A stretch of DNA of 64,000 nucleotides from CAYXPR01 sp964467255 (GTDB lineage: Bacteria > Pseudomonadota > Alphaproteobacteria > Rickettsiales > RGZB01), in the NCBI GenBank assembly GCA_964467255.1, contig CAYXPR010000004.1:76328-140327 (forward strand), in the 5' to 3' direction. Positions within the stretch are counted from its first letter, which is position 1. Every line of letters begins with the position of its first letter. Under the pieces are notes generated by a model, which saw only the letters and a program-made list of their open reading frames with translations, made no database searches and was not told the DNA's origin. The translations under genes were made by a program, and so were the position numbers. Positions 50,785 to 58,656 of the stretch are shown here, piece by piece.

Positions 50785-53640
50785 CTAACTGTTATTCAGG
50801 AAGCCGCGCATTTTGCGCGAACGACTCGGGTGCTTCAGCTTACGGAGTGCCTTGGCTTCAATCTGACGGATACGCTCACGCGTGACCGAGAATTGTTGGC
50901 CTACTTCTTCCAGCGTGTGGTCGGTGTTCATGCCGATGCCAAAACGCATACGCAGCACACGTTCCTCACGCGGGGTGAGGGTGGCCAGCACGCGCGTGGT
51001 GATTTCACGCAGGTTGGAGTTGATGGCGGCATCCAATGGAAGCAGCGCGTTTTTATCTTCGATAAAGTCGCCGAGGAAGCTACCATCTTCGTCACCCACC
51101 GGGGTTTCGAGCGACACAGGCTCTTTTGCGATTTTCATCACCTTGCGCACTTTGTCGAGAGGCATGGAAAGCTTTTCCGCCAGCTCTTCAGGCGTAGGCT
51201 CGCGGCCCATTTCATGCAGCATCTGACGGCTGGTGCGGACGATTTTATTAATCGTTTCAATCATGTGCACCGGAATACGGATGGTGCGCGCCTGATCGGC
51301 AATCGAGCGCGTGATGGCTTGGCGAATCCACCATGTGGCGTAGGTCGAAAATTTGTAACCACGGCGGTATTCGAATTTATCCACCGCCTTCATGAGACCG
51401 ATATTCCCTTCCTGAATCAGGTCGAGGAATTGCAGGCCGCGGTTGGTGTATTTTTTCGCGATGGAGATTACGAGGCGCAGGTTGGCCTCAATCATTTCCT
51501 TCTTCGCTTTGTTGGTTTCGCGCTCACCTTTTTGCACGGCGCTGACGATGCGCTTGAAATCTGCAATGTCGATGCCCTGCTCGTGGGCGGCGGCTTCGAT
51601 TTCCTTACGCAGCGCGGCAATCTGGTCTTTGCTTTTTTCGGTAAAGTCTTTCCAGCCTTTGTCCTTGAGCTTCGCAACGCGCTTCACCCAATCCACCTCG
51701 AGCTCGTGGCCGAGGTAATTCTGCAGGAAGCTGGCACGCGGTACGCGAGCAGATTCGGCTAAACGCAGCAATTTGCCTTCCGTAGCAATCAGGCGTTTGT
51801 TTGCGGCATAAAGTTCCTGCATGATTTCACTGATGCTGTCTTCATTCAGGTGCAGGGTTTTCACATGTGCCAAAAGTTGAGCGTGCAGTTTGGCATAGTC
51901 TTTGATTTCCTTGTCGGCATAGCTGCCTTTTTCGAGCGCAGCGGCCAAACGTTTTTCATGCAGCTTCAGTGATTTCTGGCACAGGCCCGTTACTTTTTCG
52001 AGCACTTCCATCACCGACGGCATGAGCTTGCTTTCCATCGCAGCGAGGGAAACACTGCTGCCGAATTCATCGTCTTCTTCCAGCATTTCGCCTTCGGCGG
52101 TCATCTCGCCTTCTTCACCCTCTTCGGATTCCTCGTCGTCCATCATTTCTTCATCGGCGTCGTCGATGAAGTCATCGTCATCATCGTCTTCATCATCGTC
52201 GCCGGATTTTTTCTTGGCGGCTTTCTTGGCGGCCTTGGCTTCTTCTTTTGCAGCCTTGGCCTCTTCTTTCGCGCGCGCCTTTTCCTGCTTGGCGAGTTCT
52301 TTGGCTTCTTCTTTCGCCGTTTCCTTGGCTTTCTTCGCGTCTTCTTTCGCGGCTTTTTCTTCTTCGGTTTCATCAAAGGCGCCGGCTGCAATGGCGACTG
52401 CACCAATCTCTGAACCATAAATCGCATCAAGGTCCACAATGTCACGCAGCATCAGCTTGCCGCCGGAAAGACCGTCGTACCATGAAAGCAGCGAGCGCAT
52501 GAACAACGGGCTTTCGCACAGCGAACCCATCATGGTTTCGCGGCCGGACTCAATGCGCTTTGCAATTTCAACTTCGCCTTCACGGGAGAGCAGTTCCACG
52601 TTGCCCATTTCGCGTAAGTACATACGTACGGGGTCATCGGTGCGGGAAGCGACCTCCTGTTCTTTTTCTTCTTCTTCCTCTTCTTCTTCTTTCTCGAAAT
52701 CTTCCTCTTCTTCCATGTCGAGGAGGTCTTCTTCCTTGTCGGAAACAACGATGTTCGATTCCGCCAGCAGCGTAATCAGCTGGTCGAGGAAATCAGGAGC
52801 AACCTGACCCGGAGGCAGTGCCAGATTGATTTCGTCAATCGTGAGGAAGCCGCCACGCTCCTTGCCCATCGCAATCATTTTTTTGACGAGGGCGGCGAGG
52901 ACTTTCTTTTGCGATTCTTTTTCTTTAGGCGAAAGTTCTTTTGCGGGCTCTTGTTCTACAGCCTTGCCTTTGGCGCCACCTTTTTTTGGCTCTGGCGCGG
53001 CCTGAGATTTTTTGCCTTTGCCGGCGGGTGCGATATCTAGCGGTAGTTCGCCTTGGTTCGTGCTCCCCTTTTTACCTTTTTCCGCTGCTCCCGCTTTTTT
53101 ATTCTTACTCACCGATAAATCCGTTTTACGCTGGCTGTTCATTAATTGTTTGATAGCTTCATTCTTTGACATACCCGTGTTCTGCTTCGGGGATGCTTCT
53201 TTTGCAGCGGCGCCTTTTTTAGGAGCAGGGGCTGCAACAGGCTTGTTCGGAAGAGCCTTGGCCTTGGCATTGCCTTTCGGGGGCGGTGCGGTGACTTTTT
53301 TGCCGCCCTTTACTGGAGTGGCAGATTTTTTAGGCGCGGGTTTTGCGCTGGCTTTTGGCTTTAATGTTTTTTGCGGCTTTTTGGCGACCGGTTTTGCTGC
53401 CTTTTTAGGTGCGGGTTTCGCACTTGCTTTTGGCTTATTCACTTTGGCAGGCAGCTTCTTGTTTTTGGTGGCGGCAGGCTTTTTGGCGCCCTGCTTCTTC
53501 ACCGCAGAACTGCTAGGTTTTTTCGCTTTTGTTGCGGATTTTTTATCCGCCTTACTGACTGATTTTTTAGAAGTATTTGATGACTTTTTGGAACCAGATT
53601 TCGCTAATTTCTTAGCCATAAGCCCGAAACGCTCCCACAT
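50785..53640 (-). CDS. rpoD: RNA polymerase primary sigma factor RpoD with long basic N-terminus
   Basis: Housekeeping sigma-70, 951 residues versus about 610-680 in typical bacteria. Regions 2-4 are intact: EMIEANLRLVISIAKKYTNR, YATWWIRQAITRSIADQ, RIPVHM and the C-terminal FSVTRERIRQIEAKALRKL. Region 1.1-like sequence begins near residue 247 (VLAALVKKMIAMGKERGG). In front is a ~245-residue Lys/Ala/Pro tail resembling histone H1, in which KPKASAKPAPKK occurs twice (69-80 and 94-105). Acidic runs lie at ~305-330 and a large charged helical insert at ~425-520. The ATG at 53640 has AGGGG eight bases upstream; the ATG at 53619 (MAKKLAKSG) is possible. Confidence 0.95.
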   Translation of the reverse strand: MWERFGLMAKKLAKSGSKKSSNTSKKSVSKADKKSATKAKKPSSSAVKKQGAKKPAATKNKKLPAKVNKPKASAKPAPKKAAKPVAKKPQKTLKPKASAKPAPKKSATPVKGGKKVTAPPPKGNAKAKALPNKPVAAPAPKKGAAAKEASPKQNTGMSKNEAIKQLMNSQRKTDLSVSKNKKAGAAEKGKKGSTNQGELPLDIAPAGKGKKSQAAPEPKKGGAKGKAVEQEPAKELSPKEKESQKKVLAALVKKMIAMGKERGGFLTIDEINLALPPGQVAPDFLDQLITLLAESNIVVSDKEEDLLDMEEEEDFEKEEEEEEEEKEQEVASRTDDPVRMYLREMGNVELLSREGEVEIAKRIESGRETMMGSLCESPLFMRSLLSWYDGLSGGKLMLRDIVDLDAIYGSEIGAVAIAAGAFDETEEEKAAKEDAKKAKETAKEEAKELAKQEKARAKEEAKAAKEEAKAAKKAAKKKSGDDDEDDDDDDFIDDADEEMMDDEESEEGEEGEMTAEGEMLEEDDEFGSSVSLAAMESKLMPSVMEVLEKVTGLCQKSLKLHEKRLAAALEKGSYADKEIKDYAKLHAQLLAHVKTLHLNEDSISEIMQELYAANKRLIATEGKLLRLAESARVPRASFLQNYLGHELEVDWVKRVAKLKDKGWKDFTEKSKDQIAALRKEIEAAAHEQGIDIADFKRIVSAVQKGERETNKAKKEMIEANLRLVISIAKKYTNRGLQFLDLIQEGNIGLMKAVDKFEYRRGYKFSTYATWWIRQAITRSIADQARTIRIPVHMIETINKIVRTSRQMLHEMGREPTPEELAEKLSMPLDKVRKVMKIAKEPVSLETPVGDEDGSFLGDFIEDKNALLPLDAAINSNLREITTRVLATLTPREERVLRMRFGIGMNTDHTLEEVGQQFSVTRERIRQIEAKALRKLKHPSRSRKMRGFLNNS

Positions 53641-53701
53641 ATGAGTTGCCCCTATCTAATGGATTTACCCATGAACCACAAGCAAATAATGCACCGAATG
53701 A

Positions 53702-55531
53702 TTAAGATTCCTGCGCTTCTAGCACTTGTTCGTACACTCTTTTTTTATTTTCTGCCACCACTTTAAGCTGCCCCAGATGTTTGCCAATCTCTAAAAGGCG
53801 ATTATGCAGGGCATCGGAAACGTCGGCCTCGAATTGTTTACGCACATCATCATGCGCGGCTTCTGCCAGCGTGAGGTCATAGCAGGCGGTGAGGTATTCC
53901 CACTCTAATTTAGCCACCTGCAGGTTCGCGATGCCCTTGCTGGCGCCAAAGCTGGGCTGGCGTGTGATGTAAGCAATGGAATCCTCTAACCCCTGTTCTT
54001 GCAGCAGGGCTTTGAGGGCGTCCTTCTCAGGCAAAGCTTCGTGCCCTTGCAGTGCAAGCAAGGCTTGCTGAAGAGCGGCGAGCGTTTCGTTCAGGCACTC
54101 GAGTTGCATGAGAGATTCTTCTACCTCAGCCTCGCGGAGTAACTCCGGATATTCCACAATCAGCCGTAAAATACCGGCCTGATACCGCATGGCAGCAGGC
54201 GTGTTTGGTGTGCGCAATTTTTCGATGGAAGCTTTATGCACCGGCGTGGATTTTTTGAACGGCATGCGCCCAACGGTGCGGATGCGTTCGCCAAAAAATT
54301 GGCGGTAATTATGCTGAACGGTGGCGTCGGTGATGCGCGCGGCAAGCTGCATCAGTTTCTTTTCACGTGCGGCTTTTTGCTCCGGTGTGGTGGGCGGGTT
54401 TTCTTCCCACTCCATCTGCCAGAGCATTTCAGATAGCGGACGAGCGTTCATCAGCACTTGGCGGAGTGCGGCAGCGCCTTCGTTACGAATCAAATCATCG
54501 GGGTCCTGACCCTTCGGCAGAAATGCAAATTTAAGCGAATAACCCGGCTTTAAGAGCGGTAAGCAGAGTTCTGCTACGCGGCGCATGGCGCGTTTACCGG
54601 CCGCATCGCCATCCAAACACAAGGTCGGTTCTGCCGCGACTTTCCACAGCTGTGCGAGGTGATGTTCTGTCACCGCAGTGCCGAGCGGCGCCACCGCATT
54701 CGTGATGCCTGCTGTGTGCAGTGCGATGGTATCCATATAGCCTTCTACCGCCACGATGTTGGCCTTTTTAAACGCACGCTCGCGCGCCAAGTGCCACGCA
54801 TAGAGCATGTGGCCTTTGTGGAATAATTCTGTTTCTGGGGAGTTTAAGTATTTCGGCTGGCCATCGCCCATGATGCGCCCACCGAACGCCACTACGCGCC
54901 CCTTTGCATCAGCGATGGGAAAAATGATGCGGCCACGGAAACGGTCGAGCGGGCGTGATTCTTCTTTCAAATGAACCAGCCCCGCTTCTTCCATCATGCT
55001 GTCGCTGATGCCTTTGGCTTTTAATGTCTGGTAAAGGGCATCGCGGCTGTCTGGTGAAAAGCCGATGCGGAACATAGCGATGTCTGCATCGGTAAGGCCA
55101 CGGCCCGCAAGATAACGACGCGCTTCTGCGGCAGCATCGGTGTTCAGCTGTGCTGAAAACCACTGCGCGGCCTGCTCAAGCACTTCATAAAGCGAGTGGA
55201 TTTTTTGATACTTTTCTTCGTCACGCGCTTCGGCCACGGGGAGCGCCATACCGGCTTCGCGCGCGAGTTCCGCCACCGCATCGGCAAACTCTAAGCCCTG
55301 CTTTTTCATGAGGAAGGTAATGACATCGCCATGTGCGCCGCAGCCAAAGCAGTGGTAAAAACCCTTGCTGTCGCTCACGGTGAAAGACGGGCTTTTTTCA
55401 TTATGGAATGGGCAAAGGCCGACATATTCTGAACGGGCTTTTTGCTGCAGGCGCACGGTGCGACCCACCACTTCCGATGCACGGATGCGCTGGCGTAACT
55501 CATCTAAGAAATGCGGTGAAAATCGTGCCAT
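53702..55531 (-). CDS. dnaG: DNA primase
   Basis: Primes replication. 609 residues: an N-terminal CHC2 zinc ribbon (C40, H43, C61, C64 in CPFHNEKSPSF and FYHCFGCGAHGD), a TOPRIM catalytic core with VAVEGYMDTIALH and LCLDGDAAGKRAM, and a helical C-terminal region for DnaB contact. GGGAACATA precedes the ATG at 55531. It lies 61 bases upstream of rpoD on the same strand, the conserved dnaG-rpoD unit. Confidence 0.96.
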   Translation of the reverse strand: MARFSPHFLDELRQRIRASEVVGRTVRLQQKARSEYVGLCPFHNEKSPSFTVSDSKGFYHCFGCGAHGDVITFLMKKQGLEFADAVAELAREAGMALPVAEARDEEKYQKIHSLYEVLEQAAQWFSAQLNTDAAAEARRYLAGRGLTDADIAMFRIGFSPDSRDALYQTLKAKGISDSMMEEAGLVHLKEESRPLDRFRGRIIFPIADAKGRVVAFGGRIMGDGQPKYLNSPETELFHKGHMLYAWHLARERAFKKANIVAVEGYMDTIALHTAGITNAVAPLGTAVTEHHLAQLWKVAAEPTLCLDGDAAGKRAMRRVAELCLPLLKPGYSLKFAFLPKGQDPDDLIRNEGAAALRQVLMNARPLSEMLWQMEWEENPPTTPEQKAAREKKLMQLAARITDATVQHNYRQFFGERIRTVGRMPFKKSTPVHKASIEKLRTPNTPAAMRYQAGILRLIVEYPELLREAEVEESLMQLECLNETLAALQQALLALQGHEALPEKDALKALLQEQGLEDSIAYITRQPSFGASKGIANLQVAKLEWEYLTACYDLTLAEAAHDDVRKQFEADVSDALHNRLLEIGKHLGQLKVVAENKKRVYEQVLEAQES

Positions 55532-55652
55532 TTGTATGTTCCCAGTCTACGGTTTTAAACGGATTTAACCCGAAGGGCAATGTGCAACTTTTACAAGGGG
55601 GTGAAATATTATAAACATTAAAAAACAATGGGTTATTTTTAGTTTAAACGAA

Positions 55653-55672
55653 TATACCACAAGTATGGTATA
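55653..55672. promoter_or_regulatory. palindromic operator candidate upstream of the UPF0175-like gene
   Basis: TATACCA (55653-55659), six-base spacer, TGGTATA (55666-55672): a perfect 7-base inverted repeat overlapping a possible -10 box TATAGT (55669-55674), 28 bases before the start codon. Such placement is typical of autorepressed small operons. Confidence 0.55.
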
Positions 55673-55699
55673 GTCGGCCGCAAGGGGAGGGAATGTGTG

Positions 55700-55915
55700 A
55701 TGTTGCTCAATTCCGCACAGGATATTTTAAAAGCCTATAGCGAAGGCCATATTGGCTGGCGTGAAGCTGCGCGCAGGCTGGATGTTGAAAAATTCTCTGA
55801 AATAGAAGAGCTACTGAAGAAGCACGGCTTCCCCTTGTGGCAGCCCGATACGGAAGAATCTCGCCGCCGGATGGACGTGCTCGACAAGCTTCTTTACGCT
55901 GAAGATGAGCTATAG
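55700..55915 (+). CDS. UPF0175-like small protein (possible antitoxin-type regulator)
   Basis: Protein of 71 residues from the ATG at 55700, nine bases after GGGAGG; a GTG one codon earlier is possible. It resembles the C-terminal half of UPF0175 proteins: ILKAYSEGHIGWREAARRLDVEKFSEIEELLKK followed by HGFPLW. UPF0175 members are often antitoxin-like. Its length is short of the usual ~85. A palindrome overlaps its probable promoter. It ends two bases before the next start, so the two genes form one operon. No toxin of a known family (PIN, RelE, Fic) is adjacent. Confidence 0.65.
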   Translation: MLLNSAQDILKAYSEGHIGWREAARRLDVEKFSEIEELLKKHGFPLWQPDTEESRRRMDVLDKLLYAEDEL

Positions 55916-55917
55916 TC

Positions 55918-57507
55918 ATGGCCAGAGGGAAAAAAAGTAAAGCCACGGAAGTACACGCAAAGCCCATGGAAAATATTTACGTGGCGGTGGATGCGTGCGG
56001 TCAACTTGGTGGCCAGCCCTATAAAGTGCTGGAAGCGCTGCATGACGTATATGCCATTACCGGGCGGCGCAAACTGACGGTGGTGGATACAGAGCAGGGC
56101 TACCACGAAAAAGCCGATGGCACCACGCCGGAAATTTTAAAAGCACTGGGGCCTTTGGCAACAGGCTTTGGACGTTTTTTAGATGATAACGCTGCGTGGG
56201 CAGAGGTGGTGCAAACCGCCACCTGCCGCAAATTCCGCCGTGCACTGGCCGATACGGTGTTCCCACAGATGGTGGAGCCGGTGGTTGCCGTTACAGAAGA
56301 AATATCGCGGCGCATTCGGGATAATGCGTTTGGCATTTTGAGCAAGCGCGGGCAGACGACACTAATGGGGAAACACATTGGCAGCCCCAAAGATATCGAT
56401 TTACAAGTCGACATCTTCATTCCGAATGAAGGTGGCAGAAGCCATTATGTGTTCCGGAACGACGTGTTAAGCGAAGCCGCCGATGGCGTGATGCCGTTCT
56501 GGCGCGACAAGATGCGGGAAGACCCATCGCTTGAGCGTGGGAATAAGAAGAAAGACGAGAAGGGCCACATGGCGGCGATGGTGCGCTCGCTGCAAGAGGT
56601 AAAAGCGTATACGCACACATTGATGCGCCAATTCCACCCGGCACTGGCCGACGAAATGGGGCCAACCCCCGGACCCGTGGCAAGCAATGGCAAACCGACC
56701 TTAGCCACGCTGAGAGATTCCAGCCATTTGTATGGACAGATGCCGTTTCCGGCTTCTGTGAAATTAGGTGAAATGCCGGAAATGGTGCAGGCGGTGCGCC
56801 TGACCACGCTGTGGCCATGGGCCCGCAAAGGGCTCTTGAGCACGGTATCTGCCGGCACGCTGGATACAATTCATAAAAACACGGCGGATGTTTCCTACCT
56901 TGATTTTTTTGCGAACGAATTGCCAAAAAAAGCGGATCCATCAAACACACTATTTATTTTGCTGACGCATGACGGCCCGCTGCGTAATGAATTCTTAGAA
57001 GTTTCCACCGGTGTAGAGCATACGAAAGAACGCAGAAAGTCAGACAAGAAAAAAGAAGGCGGCATGAAGCGTGATGTGTTTTATGAGTCGGACATCCATG
57101 AGCGCTTTGGCCTGACAAAACGCAAGCCGGAAGAATATCCTCGCGAAGCACCATGGGTGGGTTCGGAATTTGTGGAGTTCGGGTACAAAGAAGTGTTGGC
57201 GGCGTTGGGGCCATTTATTCCGAACCGTGACCGCCGTGAATTGCTTGAACTCATCAAAGATAACAAGCCCACCAACGACATTGATGTGTGCCCACCGATG
57301 ATGCGCGCCATTAAAGAAGCGGAGGGTGTGCCGTTTGATTTGCGGCAGGCACTGAGCCACATGACGCAGGAAGTGTCGAACCTTGAAATGTATGTGAACC
57401 GCGATATTCAGGCCTATGGTCTTGCCTCCAAGGAAGGCAATTACTACAAGCAAAAAGTGAAACGCTTAGAGCAGCTTGAAGAAGGAAAAGTGAAAACCCG
57501 CGAGTAA
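55918..57507 (+). CDS. hypothetical 529-residue protein in operon with UPF0175-like gene
   Basis: Protein family not recognised. Cytosolic by appearance, no signal peptide or membrane helix. It begins with a basic stretch (MARGKKSKATEVHAK), then IYVAVDACGQLGGQPYKVLEAL. A compact alpha/beta-like core runs from about 15 to 190 (SKRGQTTLMGKHIGSPKDID), then mixed helices. A lysine-rich segment (TKERRKSDKKKEGGMKRD) lies near 370-385. The C-terminal ~60 residues are coiled-coil-like. The ATG at 55918 is two bases after the previous stop. Tail overlaps nothing; acpS is convergent 4 bases away. Confidence 0.72.
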   Translation: MARGKKSKATEVHAKPMENIYVAVDACGQLGGQPYKVLEALHDVYAITGRRKLTVVDTEQGYHEKADGTTPEILKALGPLATGFGRFLDDNAAWAEVVQTATCRKFRRALADTVFPQMVEPVVAVTEEISRRIRDNAFGILSKRGQTTLMGKHIGSPKDIDLQVDIFIPNEGGRSHYVFRNDVLSEAADGVMPFWRDKMREDPSLERGNKKKDEKGHMAAMVRSLQEVKAYTHTLMRQFHPALADEMGPTPGPVASNGKPTLATLRDSSHLYGQMPFPASVKLGEMPEMVQAVRLTTLWPWARKGLLSTVSAGTLDTIHKNTADVSYLDFFANELPKKADPSNTLFILLTHDGPLRNEFLEVSTGVEHTKERRKSDKKKEGGMKRDVFYESDIHERFGLTKRKPEEYPREAPWVGSEFVEFGYKEVLAALGPFIPNRDRRELLELIKDNKPTNDIDVCPPMMRAIKEAEGVPFDLRQALSHMTQEVSNLEMYVNRDIQAYGLASKEGNYYKQKVKRLEQLEEGKVKTRE

Positions 57508-57510
57508 TTT

Positions 57511-57909
57511 TTACGCGCGCGAGATAATTACGAAGGCCTGAGCGTAAGGATAATCATCGCTGAGCGATACATGCACCTGCGGCAATTTTTTGAGTTTATA
57601 GTGGGTGCGCAGTAGTTTTTTGATCTTGGCGCTTAAAGAAATAAACGGCTGGCCGGAATCGAGATTCAGAATTTCTAAATCTTTGAATGAAACAGAGGTG
57701 CCGATGCCTGTGCCAAGTGCTTTGGCGAAGGCTTCTTTTGCTGCAAAACGCTTAGCGTAATAGGCGGCGCGGGCTTTGCCTTTTTTGGCGTAGGCGGCCT
57801 CCTGTTCGCTTAAGGTAAAGAGGCGGGATTCAAATTTTTTGCCGCTGGATTTGAGGGATTTTTCAATCCGCCGTATGTCCACCAGATCTGTGCCGATGCC
57901 GATAATCAT
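57511..57909 (-). CDS. acpS: holo-[acyl-carrier-protein] synthase
   Basis: Attaches 4'-phosphopantetheine to ACP. 132 residues with MIIGIGTDLVDIRRIE (Asp8 metal ligand) and AKRFAAKEAFAKALGTG (Glu near 58). GAGG about ten bases upstream lies in the end of pdxJ. The pdxJ stop is three bases before the start, so the two are coupled. Order rsh-pdxJ-acpS is conserved in alphaproteobacteria. Confidence 0.96.
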   Translation of the reverse strand: MIIGIGTDLVDIRRIEKSLKSSGKKFESRLFTLSEQEAAYAKKGKARAAYYAKRFAAKEAFAKALGTGIGTSVSFKDLEILNLDSGQPFISLSAKIKKLLRTHYKLKKLPQVHVSLSDDYPYAQAFVIISRA

Positions 57910-57912
57910 GAT

Positions 57913-58656
57913 TTATTTTCCTCGCGCTTTATCCATTTTACGGCGCATTTTGCGCAGGCTTTTTTTCATGCCCACAAACAAGGCTTCGCCCATGAGGAAA
58001 TGGCCGATGTTGAGTTCTTTGAGCTCAAGAATAGCTGCCACCGCGCCCACGCTTTCATAGGTGAGACCATGCCCCGCGTGGCATTCAAGCCCCAGCCCAT
58101 GCGCGAGTTTTACGGCGGCTTTTAGTTTCTTCAGTTCAGTGCCACGCTTTTCTTTCGGCAGATGGCAGTATGTGCCGGTGTGGAATTCCACGATATCTGC
58201 ACCCACGGCGTGGGCGGCGGTGACTTGCTTTTCATCGCTGTCGATAAAGAGCGAAACGCGGATGCCCGCCTTTTTCAACTTCGCGATAAAAGGCTTTAAG
58301 GTTTTACGGGTGCCTGCCACGTTAAGCCCACCCTCGGTGGTGATTTCCTTGCGGTTTTCAGGCACGATGCAGCAGGCATGCGGTTTTACTTTGAGCGCAA
58401 TTTTCAGCATTTCCGACGTGGCGGCCATTTCCATATTCAGCGGCAGTTTGATTTCTTTTTTCAGGCGGAAAATATCGGCGTCACGAATATGACGGCGGTC
58501 TTCACGCAAATGTGCGGTAATGCCATCGGCCCCTGCCTTTGCTGCAAGGCGCGCTGCCTCCACCGGGCAGGGATGTGTGCCGCCGCGCGCGTTGCGCAAG
58601 GTGGCGACGTGGTCAATATTCACGCCGAGGCGCAGGTGGTTTTTTTTACGTGACAT
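57913..58656 (-). CDS. pdxJ: pyridoxine 5'-phosphate synthase
   Basis: Forms pyridoxine 5'-phosphate from deoxyxylulose phosphate and 3-amino-2-oxopropyl phosphate. 247 residues, TIM barrel, with LGVNIDHVATLRNARGG at the N-terminus, AHLREDRRHI, PLNMEMAAT and CHAGHGLTYESVG. The ATG at 58656 is preferred to a TTG at 58665. It overlaps the end of rsh by 11 bases, implying translational coupling. The C-terminus is a short basic tail (KSLRKMRRKMDKARGK). Confidence 0.95.
   Translation of the reverse strand: MSRKKNHLRLGVNIDHVATLRNARGGTHPCPVEAARLAAKAGADGITAHLREDRRHIRDADIFRLKKEIKLPLNMEMAATSEMLKIALKVKPHACCIVPENRKEITTEGGLNVAGTRKTLKPFIAKLKKAGIRVSLFIDSDEKQVTAAHAVGADIVEFHTGTYCHLPKEKRGTELKKLKAAVKLAHGLGLECHAGHGLTYESVGAVAAILELKELNIGHFLMGEALFVGMKKSLRKMRRKMDKARGK

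Noticed and set aside
50596..53640. Plus-strand frames of 388 and 210 residues opposite terC/rpoD
   Set aside because: Sense strand codes for TerC and sigma-70; the antisense frames arise from the Lys/Glu-rich composition.
53012..53644. Separate small histone-like gene at the rpoD N-terminus
   Set aside because: The basic region is in frame with sigma-70 without a stop; an internal start is possible but a separate gene is not supported.
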